Source: JAWLFY01 sp964462125 (GTDB lineage Bacteria > Planctomycetota > Planctomycetia > Pirellulales > Pirellulaceae). Taken from it: a stretch of 26,981 nucleotides of DNA. Positions 7,926 through 14,577 of the stretch are shown in pieces. Under the pieces are notes generated by a model, which worked only from the letters and a program-made list of their open reading frames with translations, was not told where the DNA came from and ran no database searches. Where the stretch lies: assembly GCA_964462125.1 (NCBI GenBank), contig CAYWXT010000053.1:1-26981 (forward strand), read 5' to 3'. The position numbers and the translations under genes were made by a program. Position 1 is the first letter of the stretch. The number at the start of each line of letters is the position of its first letter.

Positions 7926-9779
7926 ATGAAGATGAAGATGGACAGGATTGGCCGTCATCGACGGCGTGGACGAAATTGGTGGGCGGCCGGAGCGACGCTG
8001 CTGTTCATGGCGGGCTGCTCTGCGCTCGAAAACGCAACACTGACGCAGGGGCCGGAACCGCCACAGGCAGCACCGGCGGCGGGATCGCCGCAGGACGACT
8101 TGCAGCGATTGGCCGCCGATCACGCAGAGAACAGGGACGCAGCGGATCGCGACGCAGCGGATCGCGACGCAGCGGATCGGGACGTAGCGTCCTTGCGGAC
8201 GGCGACGACCGAGTCGCTTGTTGGTTCTGACATCGCGCAAGTCTCAAACGTGAAACTCGTCGAACCGCTTGCTTCTGCCGAATCGGAGGAGTCGCCGTCT
8301 GACGCGGTCCGGCGGGCGAGCGAAGATCCGATCATGGGGACGCAGGTATCCACGGAGGAGCCAGACACGGGACAGCCACTGCCAGAGCCCGCTTCCATGC
8401 CCGATGATCGCTACCCGATCGATTTGCCTGCGGCCTTGCAGCTTGGTGGTGCGAACCACATGCAGATTGCCGTTGCCGCCGAGCAAGTCCGCGAAGCCGC
8501 ATCGCGACTCGACCGTGCCGAAGTGATGTGGGTGCCGTCGCTCAACTTCGGAGTTGGCTACAATCGCCACGACGGTCAGATCCAGGCGACCGAAGGGGAT
8601 GTGATCAACGTCAGTCGCAGTTCAACCTTTGTCGGCGGCGGACCGAACGTCGGTTCGGCACCGCTGACCGGGCCGTCAGGAGGGCCACCGCGCCTATTCG
8701 TCGGCCTGAATCCTGCCGAAGCATATTTTCAGCCGCTCGCCGAGCGGCGCGCCGTTCAGGCCGCATCGGCCGAACGGGCGGTGACGTTCAATGATGCCCT
8801 GCTGGAAGTCGGACTGGCATACTACGAGCTGATCGCCGCCCAGATGCGCGCGGCAATCGCCACGGAGACGCTGCAGAACACTCAGGAACTGGTGCAGCTG
8901 ACCGAGAGTTTCGAAGAGGCGGGGGCCGGGCTGGCGGCCGACACAGCGCGTGCCCGCGCCCAACTCGCCCGCGTCCAGATGGAACAGCTTGAAGCCGAAG
9001 AAGAAGTCCGTGTCAGTTCCGCAGAACTGACACGCCTGCTGCGGCTGGAGCCGGAAGTGGTACTCTATCCGGCCCAAACCGTACCGGTCCCTGTCACCCT
9101 GGTTTCGACCGAGACACCCCTCTCGGAGCTGATCGCGCAGGGACTCGGCAATCGACCCGAACTCGCCAGACATCGAGCGTTGGTCGCCGAGGCGCAGCAG
9201 CGACTGCGGCTGGAGCAGTGGCGTCCGTTGATTCCGAACCTTCAGGTGGGAAACAGCTTTGGAGGATTCGGAGGCGGACCGAACAGCTTCTTCGGTGATT
9301 TCGAAACACGGAATGACTTCGACGCCTTGGCGGTTTGGGAAGTCGAAAACTTTGGTCTCGGAAACGGCGCCCGAAGACGCGAGCGAGCCAGCGAGCAGCG
9401 GCGCGAGCGGCTGCGACAGATAGCGACACTCGATCGCATCGCAGCCGAAATCAGCGAGGCCCATTCCCGAGCCCAAATCAAGGCCGAGCAGATCGAGGTC
9501 GCCAAGACCCTGGTCGTCGAGGCCAGCGAAGCCTTGCCGTTAAACCTGCAAGCGATCCGCGGCGGCCAGCTCAGTCCGATCGAGGCCCAACAGGCGACCT
9601 CTCAACTCGCTGACGCCCGGCAGCAATACCTGAGGGCGGTGATCGAGTACGACCGTGCACAGCTGCAGCTGCTTCGAGCGATCGGCAACCCACCGGACCC
9701 GCAGACGGCCGGGACGCCCGAATCGCCCCCAGAGCCCGAGACGCTGCCGACGCCTCCTCTGGAAGCACCCGAACCTTAA
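7926..9779 (+). CDS. TolC family outer-membrane efflux lipoprotein
   Basis: An outer-membrane factor of 617 residues that should form the trimeric exit duct for the preceding permease and adaptor. I place the start at ATG 7926 rather than the in-frame GTG at 7905, because the purine-rich AGGGAGG at 7914-7920 is then a well-spaced ribosome-binding site. The N-terminus is basic, then hydrophobic, and ends in a lipobox (LLFMAGC). An Ala/Asp/Glu/Pro-rich linker of about 120 residues follows, then two OEP repeats of helices (about 160-390 and 400-600) with typical stretches such as LLEVGLAYYELIAAQ and GNRPELARHRALVAEAQQRL. The C-terminal tail is Pro/Glu-rich. The linker carries a run of DAADR units encoded by a DNA tandem repeat. 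It is likely co-expressed with the pump genes, 137 bp downstream of the adaptor. Confidence 0.88.
   Translation: MKMKMDRIGRHRRRGRNWWAAGATLLFMAGCSALENATLTQGPEPPQAAPAAGSPQDDLQRLAADHAENRDAADRDAADRDAADRDVASLRTATTESLVGSDIAQVSNVKLVEPLASAESEESPSDAVRRASEDPIMGTQVSTEEPDTGQPLPEPASMPDDRYPIDLPAALQLGGANHMQIAVAAEQVREAASRLDRAEVMWVPSLNFGVGYNRHDGQIQATEGDVINVSRSSTFVGGGPNVGSAPLTGPSGGPPRLFVGLNPAEAYFQPLAERRAVQAASAERAVTFNDALLEVGLAYYELIAAQMRAAIATETLQNTQELVQLTESFEEAGAGLAADTARARAQLARVQMEQLEAEEEVRVSSAELTRLLRLEPEVVLYPAQTVPVPVTLVSTETPLSELIAQGLGNRPELARHRALVAEAQQRLRLEQWRPLIPNLQVGNSFGGFGGGPNSFFGDFETRNDFDALAVWEVENFGLGNGARRRERASEQRRERLRQIATLDRIAAEISEAHSRAQIKAEQIEVAKTLVVEASEALPLNLQAIRGGQLSPIEAQQATSQLADARQQYLRAVIEYDRAQLQLLRAIGNPPDPQTAGTPESPPEPETLPTPPLEAPEP
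8136..8189 (+). repeat. 15-bp in-frame tandem repeat inside the TolC-family gene
   Basis: The unit GACGCAGCGGATCGC occurs at 8136-8150 and 8151-8165, with one change at 8166-8180, then a partial fourth copy (GACGTAGCG). Each unit encodes five residues (D-A-A-D-R) in the linker after the lipobox, so copy-number change would keep the frame and alter linker length. Confidence 0.85.
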
Positions 9780-10194
9780 TCGCGTCTCCCCCTTCACAAC
9801 CCCTGGAAGAACCAACCCTGCCAGCGTGCCGGGGCAGGGGAGCGTGAGGAACCACTTCGCCACGAACGAGCGACACACGTCAGGATTGACCATGAAAGGA
9901 CGCGTCAAAGGTCACGGCTGACATCAAAGCATTATCATCATCATCAATCAACCGGAGTATCCGAATGTTGTTCAACCTTCGCGGCCGCATGCAACCGCTA
10001 CCAAACAGGAACGACCCGGTCCCGTCGCCGCCACCCACCTCTGGAACGCTATGCCTTTTATGCACGGCTCATCCGGAGCGAAATCCATTTGCCCCCGACC
10101 GACCCGCCCCCTAAACTGAGTATCCCCCGGGTCAGCCGGGGTGAATTAATCGTTCTGGCATTGAAGCAATCGTGCTCGTACTCAGGGCGCAGCC
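9780..10194. other. intergenic region with small dyads, no convincing gene
   Basis: I find no supported gene between the outer-membrane factor and the four-helix-bundle cassette. CCCTGCC (9816-9822) pairs with GGCAGGG (9833-9839) across a 10-base loop, and CCCCGG (10125-10130) pairs with CCGGGG (10136-10141); the first may end the efflux transcript but has no U-tract. A run of ATC triplets lies near 9939-9953. A 49-codon reading frame from ATG 9965, with CGGAG ahead of it, has Pro/Arg-rich content and no recognisable family, so I do not call it. Confidence 0.5.
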
Positions 10195-10646
10195 CGGTAC
10201 TCGTACTCGGAATCGAATTGGCGCACCAATGACCGAACCAATCTTCGACCACGATCGCCTTGACGTTTATCGCCTTTCGATCAAGTACGTCGCCCGATCG
10301 TTCGTGCTTGCCAGGGAACTCTCGGGTTTGCACCGCCACGCCCGCGAGCAATGGCTGCGTGCCGCGCGCAATCGATTCCACTGAACATCGCCGAGGGCAA
10401 CGGAAAGCGAAGCCTGAAGGATCGCAATCGGTTCTTCGACATCGCTCGCGGTTTGGCGCTCGAGTGTGCTTCGATCCAAGATGTGCTCACGGTCTGCGAG
10501 GGCATTGATGCCGAAAGCCACCGGGACGGAAAGCAGCAACTCAAGCGGATCGTTTCAATGCTGACGAAGCTGATTGCCAGGCCGGAGAACGTTGGGGAAC
10601 CGGCAACGCAATATCAGGCTGGCGTCGATTACGAGTACGAGTACCG
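10195..10646. repeat. 22-bp near-perfect inverted repeats bracketing the four-helix-bundle gene
   Basis: The left arm (10195-10216) and the right arm (10625-10646) are reverse complements at 21 of 22 positions, with the core GTACTCGTACTCG on the left and CGAGTACGAGTAC on the right. The left arm ends 12 bases before the gene's ATG. The right arm lies inside the 3' end of the coding region, where it encodes the VDYEYEYR stretch. A third, looser copy of the core (GTGCTCGTACTCAG) lies at 10172-10185. The arms could mark the ends of a small mobile cassette or pair in RNA. Confidence 0.85.
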
Positions 10647-10689
10647 CTTCCCGATTTCCAATGGAAAACCCACCTTCCCGGCCCGGTGA
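10229..10689 (+). pseudogene. four-helix-bundle protein (S23/IVS-type), frameshifted
   Basis: The gene begins MTEPIFDHDRLDVYRLSIKY and continues HAREQWLRAA in one frame, which stops at 10384. The remainder, beginning QSIPLNIAEGNGK, continues in another frame to 10689. Joined, the two give a protein of the four-helix-bundle family found in 23S rRNA intervening sequences and as free-standing genes in planctomycetes; LRAAQSIPLNIAEG is the family's signature turn. The break lies in GCCGCGCGCAATCG (10361-10374), and removing one CG dinucleotide restores the frame, so a 2-bp expansion is the simplest cause. The C-terminus carries the Tyr-Glu repeat common in planctomycete copies. It is either a recent pseudogene or a sequencing error at a CG run. 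The biochemical function of the family is not well known. Confidence 0.8.
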
Positions 10690-10721
10690 CGGGCCGCCGT
10701 TCGTCGGCGTAATGCGCAGAT

Positions 10722-10749
10722 TTGCCGAACTGACGTGCCATGCTACAAT
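10722..10749 (+). promoter_or_regulatory. candidate sigma-70 promoter for the antitoxin gene, possibly leaderless
   Basis: TTGCCG (10722-10727) and TACAAT (10744-10749) are 16 bp apart and resemble -35 and -10 boxes. Transcription would begin about seven bases on, at or next to the ATG at 10757, and no ribosome-binding site is seen, so a leaderless message is possible. Pattern evidence only. Confidence 0.35.
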
Positions 10750-10756
10750 ACGGACC

Positions 10757-10990
10757 ATGGTTACACTGAACGAGATTCTAACCGCCGCGCAATCGTTGCC
10801 GTCATCGGACCGCGCACGCCTCATTGCTTCATTGTGGGACACCACCTCCCCCACGGACTGGGTTGCCCCGGGGGCCTCCTGGGTTGCCGAGGTGAACCGC
10901 CGTAGTGACGCCTTTGATGCCGGCACGGAGACTGGATCCGATTGGGAAGAAGCCAGACGACGAGCACGCAAGGCTGCTGGACTTGAGTAA
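10757..10990 (+). CDS. addiction module antitoxin component (TIGR02574-like)
   Basis: A 77-residue protein matching the putative addiction-module component family: LNEILTAAQSLPSSDRARLI at the start, then SLWDT, a central WVAEVNRRSDAFDAG and the tail SDWEEARRRARKA. Family members usually sit immediately upstream of a RelE/ParE-type toxin and neutralise it. Here nothing toxin-like follows: three bases after the stop begins the left end of an IS66 element. The start is ATG 10757, which gives the normal family length; earlier in-frame codons run into the preceding cassette. It is either an orphan antitoxin or the survivor of a pair broken by the insertion. Confidence 0.75.
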   Translation: MVTLNEILTAAQSLPSSDRARLIASLWDTTSPTDWVAPGASWVAEVNRRSDAFDAGTETGSDWEEARRRARKAAGLE

Positions 10991-11060
10991 CAGGATTGGT
11001 AGCTGTCCAATCTGTGAAATCGATCTTGGCTGAATTTGGCGTTTTCGGCAAGAATTGGGC

Positions 11061-12484
11061 ATGGATGTTCAACAGCTCAGAGACGATGTCGCCGCGGGAA
11101 AGCTTTCAAGCGATCGCTTGTTGCTTGTGATCGAGGCGGAGCAGAAGCAGATCGCACAGCTGAAAGAGCGGATCGCTGAGCTCGAGCAACAGATCAAGTC
11201 CAAGAATCCAACAGAACGTCCCGATCAGTCCTACTCCGAGAAGGCCGAGGAGAAACGCAAGTCCAAAGGAAAGCAGCGGAAACGCAAGCCGCTGCGGCGT
11301 GGACGCGTCACGACCGCCGACAAAATCAAACTCGCCGAGCGAACCGAGCAAGTCTTCCCCGAAGGCGTTACGGCCAGTGACTGCAAACTTTCCCACACCC
11401 GAGTGATGTGGCGATTGGAGAACGGAAGAGCGGTCCTGGTCGCCTACGAAGTGTTTCGCCACGGTAATCAATTCGGCAAACCGCGCGGGGCGATCGGCCG
11501 TGGCGAGTTCGGCATCGAGGTAATCGTCGCGTTGGCCTACCAAGTCTATTGCTTGGGATTATCGATCGACAAAGCTTGTTCGGTGCTGTCGTTCTTCCAG
11601 GGACTGAAGCTTCGAAAAAGCCAGGCCGATGCACTGCTGAATCAATTGGCCGCCGCGTGGGAAGGCGAATTTGATCATCTCTGCACATTGCTGGCCAACA
11701 GCGCGGTCGTGCATACCGACGAAACCTCCTGGAGCATCAATAGCGTCTGGGCGTTCCTGAATGACAAATTGACGGTGCTGTTTTACGGCGTTCACAAAGA
11801 CGGCGAGACGCTAGCTGGGCTCACCTGATTCGCAAGGCGATCAAGCTGATGCTGCAGGAGCCGGAGAACTCGACGTATCGTCACTTCGCCGATCGGTTGC
11901 TGGAGATTTACAACACGGCCAAACGAATTAAGGCCGATGGACGTTTGCTCGATTCGACCAAAGCCGAGCGTGTCGCCGAACTGGATGACGAGCTCGTCGA
12001 CCTCTGTGGGGCTCGCTGGCTCGATGAAAGCACCGATGGTCATGAGATAGAAAACGACTATCGGCGTCTATGTAACGAGATCATGCGTTTGATGCTCGCC
12101 CAGGAGCTGTTTGTTTTCGTCACCGAAGCGATTGTCGATGGAAACAACAACGCGGCCGAACGTCAGCTTCGAGACGACGCGACGGCTCGCAAGACGGGCC
12201 GCACGAGCAAGACACCTGCGGGTGCACGGCGCCGCAGCGTGATTAGCAGCGTGCTTCAAAGTATCGGTAAGCAGTTGGAGCAATTCACGCTCGAGGCAGT
12301 GATCGGAGAAGCAAATCGGTGGTTGGAAGTTGGCCACAGTTGCTTTGCCGAGCAGGTCGAGGAGCGTGGTTTGAGTCCACCGGAGCGTGCCAAAACGCCG
12401 CCCGATGAGGAACCGCGAATCCCCAACTTACTGGACCGCGTTATTCTTTTCGCAGACACATCGCCTGACGCCATCGCAAGCTAG
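11061..12484 (+). pseudogene. IS66 family transposase with internal deletion
   Basis: The first part (11061-11828) has a coiled-coil N-terminus (about 20-50), a basic segment, and the catalytic-domain start including VVHTDETSW with the first catalytic Asp (about residue 220), ending at HKDGETLAGLT. The second part, in another frame, resumes at WAHLIRKAIKLMLQ (TGG at 11816) and runs to 12484, with the NNNAAERQLRD motif that holds the catalytic Glu. IS66 relatives have roughly 35-40 residues between GETL and WAHL, containing the second catalytic Asp; they are absent here. The junction at about 11811-11816 is therefore a deletion that also shifts the frame, and the enzyme should be inactive. I start at ATG 11061 rather than the TTG at 11055. 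Confidence 0.85.
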
Positions 12485-12507
12485 CCAACTTCGGCTAACG
12501 CCATTCG

Positions 12508-12542
12508 ATGCTGCGCACTCTCCGTCCAATGCTGCGCACTCT
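12508..12542. repeat. direct repeat near the right end of the IS66 element
   Basis: ATGCTGCGCACTCT occurs twice, at 12508-12521 and 12529-12542, spaced 21 bp start to start and ending at the right terminal inverted repeat. Subterminal repeats near an IS end can be transposase binding sites; this role is inference. Confidence 0.6.
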
Positions 12543-12559
12543 TTGGACAGCTACCGATC

Positions 12560-12909
12560 GTATGGTGCGCGTTTTGACGGTGAAGCAAATGGCACAAACC
12601 AAGCGATCCGCCTTCGTCGGACCATCGACCTTGCCAACAGCGGACGGCGCATCTCGAGGATGGAGATTGGAGCGTCCAGCGCCCGGTGACGGCTTTGGAC
12701 CACGAAGAGCACGAAGCGGGACGAAGGACTGGGAGCGGAGTGTCGCACACCTTTGTGGTTCTTCGTCTCCTTCGTGGTGATCCCTTCCGCGCGCCGATCC
12801 ACCGCAGCCCGGAACGGCCGGGGACGAGCGGGAAGGGACCCACTACAAAAGCACGTTTTCGAGTCCTCCGCGTGCATCCATGGTTCGTCCGCTTTGCCTC
12901 TGAAGAGGT
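12560..12909. repeat. intergenic repeat region with CACGAAG dyad
   Basis: No gene is supported here. ACCACGAAGAGCACGAAG (12699-12716) and CTTCGTCTCCTTCGTGGT (12761-12778) form an inverted repeat matching at 15 of 18 positions. CACGAAG-type dyads are, from general knowledge, a common dispersed element in planctomycete and related genomes. A second familiar motif, encoding RVLRVHPWF in one frame, lies near 12860-12890. The dyad stands between convergent plus- and minus-strand genes and could act as a two-way terminator, though it has no U-tract. Confidence 0.55.
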
Positions 12910-13008
12910 GTCACGTCCAAGCCAGAGTTTCACCGCGTCCTCAACCTGCCTCATCTGATCGCTAGGCAAAGTTCCGAGCCGGCGAATCATCGTAGCGGTT
13001 GGGAACGA
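12910..13008 (-). pseudogene. 3' remnant of a MazF/PemK-type toxin gene
   Basis: Read on the minus strand, the 27 codons from ATG 12990 (MIRRLGTLPSDQM then RQVEDAVKLWLGRD) resemble the C-terminal helix of MazF/PemK toxins, where a RxLGxLs-x-nMxxVdxALxxxLGL pattern closes the protein. A stop codon lies just upstream (about 13009-13011), and no N-terminal toxin part is present. After WLGRD the frame runs into unrelated repeat sequence. I read it as a decayed fragment. The match is short, so a chance resemblance is possible. Confidence 0.42.
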
Positions 13009-13011
13009 CGT

Positions 13012-13512
13012 TTATGCGCCGCCCGTACCCGCAGAAGAGTTAGACGACGCAGCACGACGCCAATTGAGGACCACAAGCCAAAATGCAAAGCAAATCGTCG
13101 GGAAATCCCATTGCTGCGCAAAGGTCTCGATGGTGGCGCGACGTGTGAACGCGTGGTCGGGCCTTATCGTTGCAATCACGTCCCCTGACCGTTCGAGGCA
13201 AAAACTGCGACCTATCGCCGACTCGGCACGAACGACCAGAGTATCCTGGGAGCTGTGCACCTCGAACGTTCGAGTGAAAACGCTGGATTTCTGCGCTGAA
13301 GCAACCGGTTCTCCAACGTGGTCCAGCGTCCAATGTCCGCTCGAGATGCCATGCTTGCTGACATTGAACGATTCGCCGTCTGCGGTGATCGCCCCTTGCT
13401 CCCCAATCCAGTTGAACTTCAAGGTCGCATGGTGTCCCTCGCCGTCGAGACGGAAGTCCCATGAGCAGATGCCCTTCGGTTTGCAATGTATCATGGTGCA
13501 GTCTCGCGCCAT
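13012..13512 (-). CDS. conserved hypothetical protein with C-terminal hydrophobic segment
   Basis: A 166-residue protein, or 160 if it starts at the second Met (13494, MIHCKPKG), which I think more natural. The first 120 residues look beta-rich, with alternating hydrophobic and polar stretches such as FRLDGEGHHATLKFNWIG and GHWTLDHVGEPVASAQKSS. A single hydrophobic segment, FPTICFAFWLVVLNWRRAA, lies near the C-terminus, so it may be tail-anchored. The layout reminds me of small planctomycete proteins with a tubby/LURP-like beta fold, but I cannot confirm a family. It is the last minus-strand gene before the accessory patch, separated by 249 bp from the membrane protein upstream of it; that gap holds nothing I recognise. 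Confidence 0.6.
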   Translation of the reverse strand: MARDCTMIHCKPKGICSWDFRLDGEGHHATLKFNWIGEQGAITADGESFNVSKHGISSGHWTLDHVGEPVASAQKSSVFTRTFEVHSSQDTLVVRAESAIGRSFCLERSGDVIATIRPDHAFTRRATIETFAQQWDFPTICFAFWLVVLNWRRAASSNSSAGTGGA

Positions 13513-13761
13513 CGCAGAACGATCAGCCCTAACCGGTCGACCAAGTGGAGAAGTTGATCTAGAGAACTACGTTGCCGGACGCTCCGGCGCACGGCTTGAG
13601 CATTGGAGGAAGCCTCGAGGACTCCATTCGGCGTACGAGGACAAGGTTTTGGTAAACTCCGATTCGGCAGTCAAACGCCAACGTTGCACTGCAAAGATGG
13701 GAAAAAGATCGACGGGAATTTCGGGTCCGCGTCGGCGATCCGCAGTCCGATTACGTCGGAG

Positions 13762-14538
13762 TCATTTGTCATCCTTAACGTGTCCGGTGATTGTCAACTG
13801 AAACTCACCTGACTGCGATTCCGATTCACCAATTGATTGACCATCACGAACGACTTTCACGTGTTCAATGTTCTCGACGGAGAACAGGACTGGCTCCATA
13901 GCGTCAACATCGAGCGATATTTGGATGGTATCGTCGTCGAATTGCTTCACCCGGCCTGAGATGGTGGCCATTTCACGGCGGGGAATCCGTCGCATGAAAC
14001 CTTGATACAAGGACGCTGAGAATCGCTCATCGCCTCGTTTCAGGTGCGCGTGGTTATAACTCGACTCCATGTCCGACTCCGTCCACCTGTCTCGAAACCA
14101 AACCCCAACGCGCATGTCCGCCGGTTCATAGAGGACCACTGCCGTCGGGGTACGCCGAGGAAGTATCAAGTTCGTCGATCGCGTGGACGCCTCCATGAAG
14201 AGTCCAAACGCCAGGGCGTAAGCGAGCGGGATGCCGATCGCCAAAAGCCATCGGCGTGATGGTGGGAGCGACAGCAACCTCGCTTGGAATCGAAACAAAA
14301 GGACCAGCAGGCAGATTCCGACCAGCCCAAGTAGCATGTAGAGAACACCGGCGGGGGTTCGGGTATGGGCTGATTGATCCCATAGGAATTTGACCACGAA
14401 CTGTTGAAGCGCGACGATCAGTCCCGCGACGGTCACCACTGATGTCGGTACAAGCGCGAACCACCAGCCCAAACGGCGATCGGCCGTAGCAGAGCCGGTC
14501 TCTGGCGCGACGGTTTCCATCGGACGGATCTCCACCAT
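13762..14538 (-). CDS. hypothetical membrane protein, three predicted helices
   Basis: A protein of about 258 residues from ATG 14538; a GTG at 14571 and an ATG at 14520 (GGAG nine bases ahead) are alternatives. Three hydrophobic helices are evident: WWFALVPTSVVTVAGLIVAL, VLYMLLGLVGICLLVLLFRF and WLLAIGIPLAYALAFGLFM. The C-terminal 140 residues are soluble and look beta-rich, with segments such as TISGRVKQFDDDTIQISLDV and FSVENIEHVKVVRDGQS that suggest a small barrel-like fold. I do not recognise a family. It lies about 40 bp after the PQQ-repeat gene on the same strand, so the two may be co-transcribed. Confidence 0.6.
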   Translation of the reverse strand: MVEIRPMETVAPETGSATADRRLGWWFALVPTSVVTVAGLIVALQQFVVKFLWDQSAHTRTPAGVLYMLLGLVGICLLVLLFRFQARLLSLPPSRRWLLAIGIPLAYALAFGLFMEASTRSTNLILPRRTPTAVVLYEPADMRVGVWFRDRWTESDMESSYNHAHLKRGDERFSASLYQGFMRRIPRREMATISGRVKQFDDDTIQISLDVDAMEPVLFSVENIEHVKVVRDGQSIGESESQSGEFQLTITGHVKDDK

Positions 14539-14577
14539 GTCGTTCCAGGTGGCCCGTAGCTGAACCACCACACGTCT

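Larger units (their letters stand above)
10994..12559 (+). mobile_element. IS66 family insertion sequence, ISBst12-like, defective
   Basis: The ends are GATTGGTAGCTGTCCAA (10994-11010) and its reverse complement with one change (12543-12559), giving terminal inverted repeats matching at 16 of 17 positions; the true tip is probably at or near GGTAGC. Between them lies a single IS66-type transposase gene and no tnpA or tnpB, which is the ISBst12 arrangement. I see no clear 8-bp target duplication next to the ends, and the transposase has an internal deletion, so the element looks old or rearranged. It inserted just downstream of the antitoxin gene. Confidence 0.8.

Noticed and set aside
11805..11860. 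Programmed ribosomal frameshift in the IS66 transposase
   Set aside because: A slip would still leave out about 35-40 residues and a catalytic Asp, and no slippery run is present; a deletion explains both the frame change and the missing segment.
12508..12542. Start of a CRISPR array
   Set aside because: There are only two copies of a 14-bp repeat with a 7-bp gap, adjacent to an IS end; spacing and unit length do not fit CRISPR.
13064..13801. Plus-strand open frame of 245 codons in the region of the two small minus-strand genes
   Set aside because: It is mostly opposite the conserved hypothetical gene, has Arg/Ser-rich content typical of shadow frames and no ribosome-binding site.
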